Notes: generated from the sequence alone by a model not told the origin. 14,582 nucleotides of DNA from CAISTG01 sp964455185 (GCA_964455185.1 CAYVUR010000018.1:1-14582), one strand, 5' to 3'. Shown: positions 7,351-13,285, counted from the first letter of the stretch. Translations and numbers: made by a program.

Positions 7351-7376
7351 AAAAAAACACCGTAATGGTGGTTTTT
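7351..7376 (+). terminator. Probable terminator after sppA
   Basis: CACC (7358-7361), loop GTAAT, GGTG (7367-7370), then after one A/G mismatch an A tract pairs with the T tract (7372-7376). The core is short, so strength is uncertain. Confidence 0.55.
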
Positions 7377-7441
7377 AGCAAAAAAATTTACCGACTCAAA
7401 TAAAGCAGTTCTGATGCTTCTAGGATTAGTTGAAAAATATT

Positions 7442-7469
7442 AAAAGCTAGTTTAAAAATCTTGCTTTTT
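7442..7469 (+). terminator. Second terminator-like hairpin, cut by the assembly gap
   Basis: AAAAGC-T-AG (7442-7450) pairs with CT-T-GCTTTT (7460-7468) apart from one T/T mismatch, with a 9-base loop. The T run continues into the N block, so the U tract is incomplete. Confidence 0.45.
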
Positions 7470-7501
7470 NNNNNNNNNNNNNNNNNNNNNNNNNNNNNNN
7501 N
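7470..7501. other. Assembly gap of 32 N
   Basis: The bases are unknown. Both edges carry the same 8 bases, TGCTTTTT (7462-7469 and 7502-7509), which suggests that the contig ends overlap and little or no sequence is missing. No open reading frame enters the gap from either side. Confidence 0.98.
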
Positions 7502-7544
7502 TGCTTTTTAATTTTTTATAAAAATTTTTTAATTATATTAATTT

Positions 7545-7553
7545 TGATATAAT
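7545..7553 (+). promoter_or_regulatory. Extended -10 promoter of the DUF4405-yibE/F unit
   Basis: TGATATAAT (7545-7553) is a consensus extended -10. The -35 position (7525-7530) is only a T run. The predicted start near 7560 gives a leader of about 29 nt. Confidence 0.5.
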
Positions 7554-7588
7554 TTATATATACTTAAATAAAATAAAATATAAAATTT

Positions 7589-7873
7589 ATGAACAAAAAT
7601 AAACTTAATTTTTTAGTTGATTTTTTAGCTTTTGTTGCTTTTTTGTTGGTAGCTAAAACTGGATTAATTATTTTCTTCTTTTTGCCGGGAGGTGTAAGAC
7701 AGGGCCGTTATCAAGAATTTTGGGGAATAACTAAAGCTACTTATTCTACTATTCATGACTGGGCAGGAATAGCTTTGATTGTCTTAGTTATAATTCATTT
7801 AATTTTACATTGGCGTTGGATTGTTTGTAATTTTAAAAATGTTTTTAAAAAACAAGACAACAATAATTGTTAA
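7589..7873 (+). CDS. DUF4405-family small membrane protein, possible haem-binding cytochrome b-like
   Basis: A 94-residue protein with two predicted membrane helices (about 8-32 and 57-79) joined by a loop containing FWGITKATYSTIHDW. The layout (Asn-Lys start, TGL in helix 1, FWG loop, IHDW, then HLILHWRW) matches the DUF4405 family as I know it. His56, His70 and His74 lie at or within the second helix, and such spaced membrane histidines are typical of b-type haem ligands. Haem binding is an inference and no electron-transfer partner is encoded nearby. The basic C-terminal tail (81-94) should face the cytoplasm. yibE/F starts 5 bases after the stop, so they are likely co-transcribed. Confidence 0.8.
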   Translation: MNKNKLNFLVDFLAFVAFLLVAKTGLIIFFFLPGGVRQGRYQEFWGITKATYSTIHDWAGIALIVLVIIHLILHWRWIVCNFKNVFKKQDNNNC

Positions 7874-7878
7874 TTTTC

Positions 7879-8973
7879 ATGAAAAGGATAATTTTAATAG
7901 TAACATTATTTTTTTTATTCTTTTTTTTGCCTGTAACTGTTTTTGCGGATGATGCGAAAAACAATTCTTTTCGGGCTGAAGTTTTAAAAGTTTTAGAAGA
8001 AAAAACTATTAACCGAGAAGATGACTCTCAGGCAATTCAGCAAAATCTTTTATTATTAGGATTGGAAGGTGATTATCAAGGTAAAAAAATTATTTCAAAT
8101 GGTATTGGAAATTTTGATTTAGTGTCAATGGGTAAGTATAAGGTGGGAGATAAGGTTTATGTGGATTACATTAATGATTTAGAAGGGAAAGAATTTTTCA
8201 TTGTAACTGACTATGTTAGAACTAGACAACTTGGATTATTATTTTTAATCTTTCTTATTACTACTATTGTCATTGGTGGATTTAAGGGTTTTCGTTCATT
8301 ATTTAGCTTAATTTTTAGTTTTGGGGTAATATTTTTAGTTATAATCCCTTTGATATTAAAAGGATTTGATCCAGTTTTGGTTGCTGCTATTGGTGTTTTT
8401 CTTATACTAATGACCATTATTTATATAACAGAAGGTTTTAATAAAAAATCTCACTTAGCGATTGTCTCTATATTTTTATCTTTATTAACTACCTTATTAT
8501 TGTCTTGGATTTTTGTTTTATGGTCACGTTTATCAGGGTTTGCTTCTGAAGAAGCAACACTTTTAATTGGGACGATGGCTGGTTCTATAAATTTTCAAGG
8601 ATTGCTTTTAGCTGGAATTTTAATTGGATCACTTGGTGTTTTGGATGATATTGTTGTAGGACAAATAGAGGCAGTGGCACAAATTAAAGAAGCTAATCCT
8701 CATTTGACAGTCTCAAAAACTTTTTTTTCTGCTTATAAAATTGGTAATACTCATTTGGGAGCAATTGTTAATACACTTTTTTTAGCTTATGCTGGTGTTT
8801 CTTTACCGCTTTTAGTGATGTTTTATTTGGGATTGAATCAGGGATTGGATTTTTGGAAAATTATCAATAATGATGTAATTGCTACCGAAATTGTTCGTAC
8901 TCTAGTCGGTGTCATTGGCTTGATAACCTCGATGCCATTAGCAACTTATTTAGCTAGTAAATTTTTAAAATAA
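7879..8973 (+). CDS. YibE/F-like multi-pass membrane protein
   Basis: The 364-residue protein begins with a signal-like helix (about 4-21, ending VFADD). An extracytoplasmic beta-rich segment (about 30-112) and roughly seven further hydrophobic helices (from about 117 to 360) follow. YibE/F hallmarks are LGVLDDIVVGQIEAVAQI (252-269), GNTHLGAIVNTLFLAYAG (289-306) and EIVRTLVGVIGL (337-348). Conserved acidic and His residues inside the membrane (Asp256, Asp257, Glu264, His292) suggest transport or metal/proton handling, but the family has no firmly established substrate that I know of. The start is the ATG at 7879 rather than the TTG at 7867, which would overlap the preceding gene and spoil the signal sequence. 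It is second in the operon with the DUF4405 gene. No clear terminator follows. Confidence 0.9.
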   Translation: MKRIILIVTLFFLFFFLPVTVFADDAKNNSFRAEVLKVLEEKTINREDDSQAIQQNLLLLGLEGDYQGKKIISNGIGNFDLVSMGKYKVGDKVYVDYINDLEGKEFFIVTDYVRTRQLGLLFLIFLITTIVIGGFKGFRSLFSLIFSFGVIFLVIIPLILKGFDPVLVAAIGVFLILMTIIYITEGFNKKSHLAIVSIFLSLLTTLLLSWIFVLWSRLSGFASEEATLLIGTMAGSINFQGLLLAGILIGSLGVLDDIVVGQIEAVAQIKEANPHLTVSKTFFSAYKIGNTHLGAIVNTLFLAYAGVSLPLLVMFYLGLNQGLDFWKIINNDVIATEIVRTLVGVIGLITSMPLATYLASKFLK

Positions 8974-8980
8974 TTTTAAT

Positions 8981-9009
8981 TTGCAAAAAAACTTAAAATA
9001 TGTTAAAGT
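8981..9009 (+). promoter_or_regulatory. Predicted promoter of rpmF-nusB-rnc-pilT
   Basis: TTGCAA (8981-8986), 17 bases, TAAAGT (9004-9009), preceded by TGT as an extended -10. The predicted start near 9016 gives a leader of about 25 nt. Confidence 0.5.
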
Positions 9010-9040
9010 ATTAAAAAATAATAAATAGTAAAGAGTAGAT

Positions 9041-9256
9041 ATGGGATTGCCTAGTAAAAAAAGAACTAAAACATCTAAAAAAGAAAGAGCTTCTCATTTT
9101 GCTTTAAAGCCGAAAGCTTTAGTTAAGTGTTCTAAATGTGGTAAACCAGTTATGCCGCATCATGCTTGTTCTAAATGTGGCACATATAAAAATAGAGAAG
9201 TTATTAAAGTTAAAAGTTTTACTAAAAATAAATCAAAACAAAAGAAAAATAAATAA
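9041..9256 (+). CDS. rpmF: 50S ribosomal protein bL32
   Basis: A 71-residue, strongly basic ribosomal protein of the large subunit. The start MGLPSKKRTKTSKKER is the bL32 N-terminal tail. The zinc ribbon is intact: CSKC (Cys30, Cys33) and CSKC (Cys43, Cys46), with the family motif CGKPVMPHHAC between. The C terminus after the ribbon (about 51-71) is longer and more Lys-rich than the usual 56-60-residue form. It leads the set rpmF-nusB-rnc-pilT, with gaps of 57, 56 and 24 bases, so co-transcription is likely but not certain. Confidence 0.95.
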   Translation: MGLPSKKRTKTSKKERASHFALKPKALVKCSKCGKPVMPHHACSKCGTYKNREVIKVKSFTKNKSKQKKNK

Positions 9257-9313
9257 TAACTTTTAATTTTTTTAGCTTGTATTTGCGTTTTATAAAGTTT
9301 AAAACTTTTAATT

Positions 9314-9814
9314 ATGTCTAATAGACATTTAGGAAGAACTATAGCAATACAAACTTTATATCAGTGGGATTTTAATGATAGAAAAACTGATATTTTAGAA
9401 ATACTTCGGCAAAATAAAGAATCTTTTGCTCCTGATTTTAATGATGGAGGATTTATGGAGCGCTTAGTAAAAGGTGTAATTAAATATATTGATGAAATTA
9501 ATTCTTTAATAGTTAAATTTGCTCCAGAATGGCCGCTTGATCAAATTACTATAGTTGATAGAAATGTTTTGCGACTTGGTATTTATGAATTAAAGTATGA
9601 TCCAGAAATTCCGGCTAAAGTTGCTATTAATGAAGCTATTGAATTAGCTAAAGCTTTTGGTGGAGAATCTTCAGGTAAATTTGTAAATGGAGTTTTAGGA
9701 GCAGTATATAAAGATATGGGTGAAAAAGAAATTGATAAAAAGCTTGCAGCAGAAAAAATAAAAACAGAACAGAATCAATTAAAATTAAATGAAAGTAACA
9801 ACGTGACGGCGTAA
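9314..9814 (+). CDS. nusB: Transcription antitermination factor NusB
   Basis: NusB binds boxA RNA with ribosomal protein S10 and supports rRNA antitermination. The all-helical domain covers about 1-140. Family blocks are RHLGRTIAIQTLYQWDF (4-20), VDRNVLRLGIYEL (81-93) and IPAKVAINEAIELAKAFGGESSGKFVNGVLG, seen as its parts AINEAIELAK and KFVNGVLGAV. Residues 141-166 form a charged low-complexity tail beyond the usual domain. No Shine-Dalgarno precedes the ATG. An imperfectly placed short palindrome (AAAGTTT-A-AAACTTT, 9294-9308) lies just upstream, with no clear role. It sits between rpmF and rnc in what looks like a ribosome-production operon. Confidence 0.94.
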   Translation: MSNRHLGRTIAIQTLYQWDFNDRKTDILEILRQNKESFAPDFNDGGFMERLVKGVIKYIDEINSLIVKFAPEWPLDQITIVDRNVLRLGIYELKYDPEIPAKVAINEAIELAKAFGGESSGKFVNGVLGAVYKDMGEKEIDKKLAAEKIKTEQNQLKLNESNNVTA

Positions 9815-9839
9815 TAAATTATTGTTGCTCTGTCAGGTT

Positions 9840-9869
9840 GTTATTTCTTTATTTAAATAAAGAAATAAC
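9840..9869 (+). promoter_or_regulatory. Perfect 30-bp palindrome abutting the rnc start codon
   Basis: The half-site GTTATTTCTTTATTT (9840-9854) is followed without spacer by its exact reverse complement (9855-9869), one base before the ATG at 9871. In RNA it would fold as a stem of about 13 bp with a UUAA loop. There is no T tract after it, so it is not a terminator. It may be an RNase III autoregulatory or processing site, or a block on ribosome entry. It could also be a DNA operator. Confidence 0.75.
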
Positions 9870-9870
9870 T

Positions 9871-10566
9871 ATGTCCGATATTGCAAAATTAGAAAAAATA
9901 ATTGGATTTAAATTTAATAATCAAGATTTATTGATACAAGCAGTTGTACATCGGTCTTATCTTAATGAGCATCCAAATTTTAAATTAGACCATAATGAAC
10001 GTTTAGAATTTCTTGGTGATGCGGTATTAGAATTGGCAGTAACTGAGTATCTTTATCATAATTATCCTAACCCAGAAGGAGAATTAACTAATTGGCGCGC
10101 TAGTTTAGTTAATGGAGATTCTTTAGCTGAAGTTGGAAAAAAATTAGGTATTGAAGAATTTATTTTAATGAGTAAAGGTGAAAGTCGTGATAAAAATTCT
10201 AAAGCAAGAATGTATATTATAGCTAATGCCATAGAAGCAATTATTGGAGCAATTTATTTAGAGCACGGTTTTTCTTCAGCAAAAAAATTTATTTTGAGGA
10301 ATATTATAGTTAAACTTGACGATATTATTAAGAAAAAACTTTATATAGACCCTAAAAGTAATTTTCAAGAAAAAGCTCAAGAAAAAGAAGGTATTACTCC
10401 TTCTTATAAAGTTATTAGTTCTCGTGGTCCAGATCATGCTAAAATTTTCAAAGTTGGAGTTTATTTAGATAAAGAATTAGTAGCAACTGGTGAAGGTTCT
10501 AGTAAACAAGAAGCGCAAATTCAAGCGGCACAAAACGCTTTAATAAAGAAAAAATGGAATAATTAA
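9871..10566 (+). CDS. rnc: Ribonuclease III
   Basis: RNase III cleaves double-stranded RNA in rRNA precursors and structured mRNA leaders. From the ATG at 9871 it has 231 residues, the normal size. The catalytic domain (about 1-150) has signature HNERLEFLGDAVLEL (41-55) with Glu43, Glu46 and Asp50. The second metal-site motif, usually ADxxEA, reads ANAIEA (118-123): Asn119 replaces the Asp that matches E. coli Asp114, while Glu122 is kept. The dsRNA-binding domain (about 160-228) contains GPDHAKIFKVGVYL and GEGSSKQEAQIQAA (208-221). An in-frame TTG at 9838 would translate the palindrome and is unlikely. No Shine-Dalgarno is visible because the palindrome occupies that region. pilT follows 24 bases later. 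Confidence 0.95.
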   Translation: MSDIAKLEKIIGFKFNNQDLLIQAVVHRSYLNEHPNFKLDHNERLEFLGDAVLELAVTEYLYHNYPNPEGELTNWRASLVNGDSLAEVGKKLGIEEFILMSKGESRDKNSKARMYIIANAIEAIIGAIYLEHGFSSAKKFILRNIIVKLDDIIKKKLYIDPKSNFQEKAQEKEGITPSYKVISSRGPDHAKIFKVGVYLDKELVATGEGSSKQEAQIQAAQNALIKKKWNN

Positions 10567-10577
10567 TTTTTATTAAT

Positions 10578-10590
10578 GGAAGGTGAATAT
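10578..10590 (+). promoter_or_regulatory. Shine-Dalgarno sequence that fixes the pilT start
   Basis: GGAAGGTG (10578-10585) lies 5 bases before the ATG at 10591. It makes that ATG the start in preference to the in-frame ATG at 10576, which overlaps it. This is the clearest ribosome binding site in the window. Confidence 0.75.
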
Positions 10591-11625
10591 ATGGATATAG
10601 AATCTCTATTATCAAAAACAATAAAAGAAAAGGCTTCCGATCTTCATTTAATAGCGGGGTTGCCACCTCATATTAGAGTTGATGGAATATTGCAACCAAT
10701 TGGTAATGAAGTTATTTCTGCTAAAGAAATAGATGCGATTTGTAAAGAAATCTTAAATGATAATCTTTATAAAAAATTTTCTATAGAAAAGAATCTTGAT
10801 TTTTCTTTTGAAGATGAAAAAGGTAATCGTTTTAGAATAAATCTTTGTTATGAAAAGGGATTTCCTGCTCTTGCTGCCAGAGTTATACCTAAAGAAATTC
10901 CTACTATGGAAGAAATTGGTATGCCTAAAATTGTGTATAATCTTTGCAATCTTGATCGAGGTTTAATTTTGGTTACTGGTCCAACGGGATGTGGAAAATC
11001 TACTTCTTTAGCCGCTATGATTAATTATATTAATCAAAACAGGCGCTTAAATATTATTACTCTAGAAGATCCTATTGAATTTATTTTTCATCCTCAAAAA
11101 AGTATTATTCGACAACGACAATTGGGTTCTGATATGCTTTCATTTCAAGACGGATTAGTTCATGCTTTAAGACAAGATCCTAATGTTATTATGGTTGGAG
11201 AAATGAGAAATTTAGAAACAATTGCTACTACTATTACTTTAGCTGAAACAGGACATTTAGTTTTTGCTACTTTACATACTTATAGTGCCGCACAAACTAT
11301 TGATCGTATTATTGATATATTTCCGCCACATCAACAAAATCAAGTACGTGTTCAAATATCCCTTACTTTAAGAGGGGTTTTAACTCAGAGGTTACTGCCA
11401 GCTATAGGTGGTGGTAGAGTTGCGGCTAGAGAAATTTTAATTAATACCCCAGCAGTCTCTAATCTTATTAGAGAAAATAAAATTTCTCAAATTAAAACAG
11501 TTATTCAAACAAGCGCAAAAGATGGAATGTTAACTATGGAAAATTCTCTTAATAAACTATATAAAAATGGCTTAATAGATAAAGAAAGTTTTGATGCTAA
11601 TATTGCAATGCAAAACGGTTTTTAA
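10591..11625 (+). CDS. pilT: Type IV pilus retraction ATPase PilT
   Basis: PilT is the cytoplasmic hexameric ATPase that powers pilus retraction (twitching, DNA uptake). From the ATG at 10591 it has 344 residues, the family norm. The N-terminal domain (about 1-100) opens with ASDLHL. Walker A is GPTGCGKST (130-138), the Asp box is ITLEDPIEF (156-164), Walker B is NVIMVGEMR (198-206) with Glu204, and the His box is TGHLVFATLHT (220-230). The retraction-specific AIRNLIRE motif appears as AVSNLIRE (288-295), followed by KISQIKTVIQT and GMLTMENSL, which separates it from the assembly ATPase PilB. No other pilus genes lie in the window, so its partners must be elsewhere. It is probably the last gene of the rpmF operon. 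Confidence 0.95.
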   Translation: MDIESLLSKTIKEKASDLHLIAGLPPHIRVDGILQPIGNEVISAKEIDAICKEILNDNLYKKFSIEKNLDFSFEDEKGNRFRINLCYEKGFPALAARVIPKEIPTMEEIGMPKIVYNLCNLDRGLILVTGPTGCGKSTSLAAMINYINQNRRLNIITLEDPIEFIFHPQKSIIRQRQLGSDMLSFQDGLVHALRQDPNVIMVGEMRNLETIATTITLAETGHLVFATLHTYSAAQTIDRIIDIFPPHQQNQVRVQISLTLRGVLTQRLLPAIGGGRVAAREILINTPAVSNLIRENKISQIKTVIQTSAKDGMLTMENSLNKLYKNGLIDKESFDANIAMQNGF

Positions 11626-11629
11626 ATTA

Positions 11630-11658
11630 TTGACTATCAATAATTTTTTTGCTATATT
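11630..11658 (+). promoter_or_regulatory. Predicted promoter of the tRNA-Gly / tRNA-Leu unit
   Basis: TTGACT (11630-11635), 17 bases, TATATT (11653-11658). The predicted start near 11665 is about 30 bases before tRNA-Gly. The -35 box begins 4 bases after the pilT stop codon. Confidence 0.7.
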
Positions 11659-11694
11659 ATTAAAGCGAAAATTAATTTTATTTCAATAGAGTTT

Positions 11695-11768
11695 GCGGCG
11701 GTAGTTCAGTTGGCTAGAACGTCTCCTTGCCAAGGAGAAGGTCGCCGGTTCGAATCCGGTTCGCCGCT
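11695..11768 (+). tRNA. tRNA-Gly (anticodon GCC)
   Basis: The acceptor GCGGCGG pairs with TCGCCGC (last pair G-T), the D stem is GTTC/GAAC, and anticodon stem TCTCC/GGAGA encloses TTGCCAA, giving GCC. The T arm contains TTCGAAT. The discriminator is T, as usual for tRNA-Gly. CCA is not encoded. Confidence 0.96.
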
Positions 11769-11794
11769 TTGACAATAAAAATTATTTATTTTAG

Positions 11795-11882
11795 GCCCGG
11801 ATGGTGGAACTGGTAGACACGAAGGACTTAAAATCCTTTGGACTAATACTCCGTGCCGGTTCGAGTCCGGCTCCGGGCACCA
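11795..11882 (+). tRNA. tRNA-Leu (anticodon TAA), CCA encoded
   Basis: The acceptor GCCCGGA pairs with TCCGGGC, and anticodon stem AAGGA/TCCTT encloses CTTAAAA, giving TAA. A long variable arm (around 11840-11853) is typical of class II tRNA-Leu. The discriminator A (11879) is followed by CCA (11880-11882), the only encoded CCA among the six tRNAs here. It reads UUA, a codon used very often in this AT-rich DNA. Confidence 0.96.
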
Positions 11883-11900
11883 GTATTAAACTTTTAAGAA

Positions 11901-11951
11901 TTGACTGTTCTGCACAATATAATGTGTAATTTTTTTCAAAAAAATTTGTGC
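11901..11951 (+). repeat. Nested AT-rich inverted repeats behind tRNA-Leu, possible small RNA
   Basis: AATTTTTTT (11928-11936), one C, then AAAAAAATT (11938-11946) is a perfect 19-base inverted repeat. Around it, GCACAA (11912-11917) can pair with TTGTGC (11946-11951). A TTGACT at 11901 lies 18 bases before TGTAAT (11925-11930), a possible promoter for a transcript of about 75 nt ending at the terminator downstream. No reading frame of note is present. Confidence 0.3.
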
Positions 11952-11969
11952 GAAGCTTATAATTTACAA

Positions 11970-12012
11970 CATAAAATAAAAACAGTGCAATAGGCACTGT
12001 TTTTATTTTATG
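11970..12012. terminator. Bidirectional terminator between convergent tRNA units
   Basis: A perfect 19-bp inverted repeat (arms 11970-11988 and 11994-12012) with loop AATAG. The GC-containing core ACAGTGC/GCACTGT is flanked by A-rich and T-rich stretches, so either strand shows stem then U tract. It ends tRNA-Gly/Leu on plus and tRNA-Lys/Arg on minus. Its right edge overlaps the last base pair and discriminator of tRNA-Arg. Confidence 0.88.
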
Positions 12013-12084
12013 CACCCGGCAGGAGTCGAACCCACAACCTCCTGGTCCGAAGCCAGGCGCTCTATCCAGTTGAGCTACGGATGC
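12011..12084 (-). tRNA. tRNA-Arg (anticodon TCG)
   Basis: Read on minus, the acceptor GCATCCG pairs with CGGGTGC (one T-G pair), and anticodon stem CCTGG/CCAGG encloses CTTCGGA, giving TCG for CGA-type codons. The T loop is TTCGACT. The discriminator is A and CCA is not encoded. It follows tRNA-Lys by 31 bases on the same strand. Confidence 0.95.
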
Positions 12085-12115
12085 TTTAGAATAATATCCT
12101 AGAAGTGGAGTTTAG

Positions 12116-12188
12116 TGGGCGCAGCAGGATTCGAACCTGCGACCGTTTGCTTAAGAGGCAACTGCTCTACCAGCTGAGCTATGCGCCC
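12116..12188 (-). tRNA. tRNA-Lys (anticodon CTT)
   Basis: Read on minus, the acceptor GGGCGCA pairs with TGCGCCC, the D stem is GCTC/GAGC, and anticodon stem GTTGC/GCAAA (outermost G/A unpaired) encloses CTCTTAA, giving CTT for AAG. The T arm has TTCGAAT. The discriminator is A and CCA is not encoded. Confidence 0.95.
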
Positions 12189-12210
12189 GAATTATTTCGA
12201 ATTATTAGAT

Positions 12211-12239
12211 ATATTAACAAAAAAATAATAGAGAATCAA
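12211..12239 (-). promoter_or_regulatory. Predicted promoter of the tRNA-Lys / tRNA-Arg unit
   Basis: Read on minus, TTGATT (12234-12239) is followed by 17 bases and TAATAT (12211-12216), preceded by TGT as an extended -10. The predicted start is near 12204, about 16 bases before tRNA-Lys. The -35 box includes the TGA stop codon of the upstream glycosyltransferase gene. Confidence 0.6.
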
Positions 12240-13276
12240 GACTTAGATATTTCTTTAATAATTTCATCAAGTCTAGAAAACACTTCATCATTCCCTGATT
12301 TAGAGACTAATGATAAAGCTTCTATATAATGTGGTAAATTATCAATAAAATTATTAAATATTCCTTTAGTTAATCCAAAAGAACATTCGCCATATCCAAG
12401 TTTTTTTAAATAAATAGCATTAATTATTTGTTCTATTTGTTTTTTTATTGGCAATACTAGGTAAGGTTTTTTTAAGTAGACGCATTCAGATATAAGACTA
12501 GCTCCGCCAGTTGCAATAACTGCTTTGGCTCCTTCAAGATATTTAAGCCATTCTTCAATATTAAAATTTTTAAAAATAAGATTGCCTTCTTGACCTTCTC
12601 GATGTGGTCCAAAAATTATACATTTAATCCCACTTTCTTTAAGAATTGGTAATATTTTTGATAATTCAGCTCCTTCATAAATTAATAAATAATCACCATA
12701 ATAAGGTTTTAAATCAAGAATTTCTTTTCTTAATACAGGTGGCAGAATTTCAGCTTTATTATTTTTTACTATAGTTCTAAAAAAAGAAGTTATCAAATAT
12801 TTATTTGCTCCCCAAACCATTAGATTAATAATAATTTTGGTTATGAATAAATTTTTGCGATATTTGAAGGGTATATCTATTTTAGTATGAGTCAATTGAT
12901 GTTGATTGTCTATTGATATTAAAGGTTTTTTTAATAATTTAGCGATTAGAGCTGACAATGGTTCAAAATCAGTAATAATTAAATCAGGATTAAATTCTTT
13001 TATTTTTCTATAAATTTTTAAAAATTCAGATAATAATTTTTTAGTATTAATTATATTTTTAGAAATAGTGCGAAAATAACTTAAGTTATTATATTTATAT
13101 GTCAAAGTTAATCCTGGTATTTCCCAAGTTTCAAATTCTTGTCCTAAAAGTAAAAAAGCTTGACCATAAATCATTACTTTTACTTCATGTCCTTTATTTA
13201 TTAAATGTCTAATTGTTTCTTTGCTTCTGGTAGAATGTCCAAATCCTTGTCCAGATAAACTATAAATTATTTTCAT
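12236..13276 (-). CDS. MJ1255-family glycosyltransferase (GT-B fold)
   Basis: A 346-residue GT-B glycosyltransferase, probably using a nucleotide sugar at the cytoplasmic side of the membrane; donor and acceptor are unknown. The N-terminal Rossmann domain has the glycine-rich GQGFGHSTR (9-17), ITDFEP (101-106) and ISIDNQH (120-126). The C-terminal domain has FGPHREG (222-228), ATGGASLISECVYLKKPYL, seen as TGGASLISE (256-264), and EQIINAIYLKKLGYGE (282-297). These blocks match the MJ1255/VC2487 type, related to MurG-like enzymes. There is no signal peptide or clear membrane helix. The start is the ATG at 13276. The predicted transcript begins only 2-4 bases upstream, so it may be leaderless. 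The stop is TGA, the only one in the window. The gene is single, divergent from ychF and upstream of tRNA-Lys. Confidence 0.88.
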   Translation of the reverse strand: MKIIYSLSGQGFGHSTRSKETIRHLINKGHEVKVMIYGQAFLLLGQEFETWEIPGLTLTYKYNNLSYFRTISKNIINTKKLLSEFLKIYRKIKEFNPDLIITDFEPLSALIAKLLKKPLISIDNQHQLTHTKIDIPFKYRKNLFITKIIINLMVWGANKYLITSFFRTIVKNNKAEILPPVLRKEILDLKPYYGDYLLIYEGAELSKILPILKESGIKCIIFGPHREGQEGNLIFKNFNIEEWLKYLEGAKAVIATGGASLISECVYLKKPYLVLPIKKQIEQIINAIYLKKLGYGECSFGLTKGIFNNFIDNLPHYIEALSLVSKSGNDEVFSRLDEIIKEISKS

Positions 13277-13285
13277 AATGATAAT

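Noticed and set aside
8211..8417. Minus-strand frame inside yibE/F
   Set aside because: It is an antisense shadow of membrane helices.
9294..9308. 15-base palindrome AAAGTTT-A-AAACTTT before nusB
   Set aside because: It is short, purely AT apart from one pair, and has no U tract or promoter context, so chance is the simplest explanation.
3522..9838. Upstream TTG starts for apgM (3522), ppa (4738), yibE/F (7867) and rnc (9838)
   Set aside because: Each has an ATG at the family-typical start. The TTG versions overlap the preceding gene, spoil a signal peptide or translate the rnc palindrome.
11918..11923. Perfect TATAAT as the -10 for a small RNA
   Set aside because: It is only 11 bases from TTGACT, too close for a normal promoter; the 18-base pairing with TGTAAT is kept only as a weak candidate.
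11791..12015. Minus-strand open frame of 74 codons
   Set aside because: It is the reverse of tRNA-Leu and the terminator; GLEPARSISP is a known type of tRNA artefact.
12236..12238. Recoded UGA (UGA as glycine, as in some Candidate Phyla Radiation lineages)
   Set aside because: No gene contains an in-frame TGA, and reading through this one runs into tRNA-Lys within about 20 codons, so the standard code fits.
12105..12329. Plus-strand open frame of 74 codons
   Set aside because: It is antisense to tRNA-Lys and the end of the glycosyltransferase; RIRTCDRLLKR is again a tRNA artefact.
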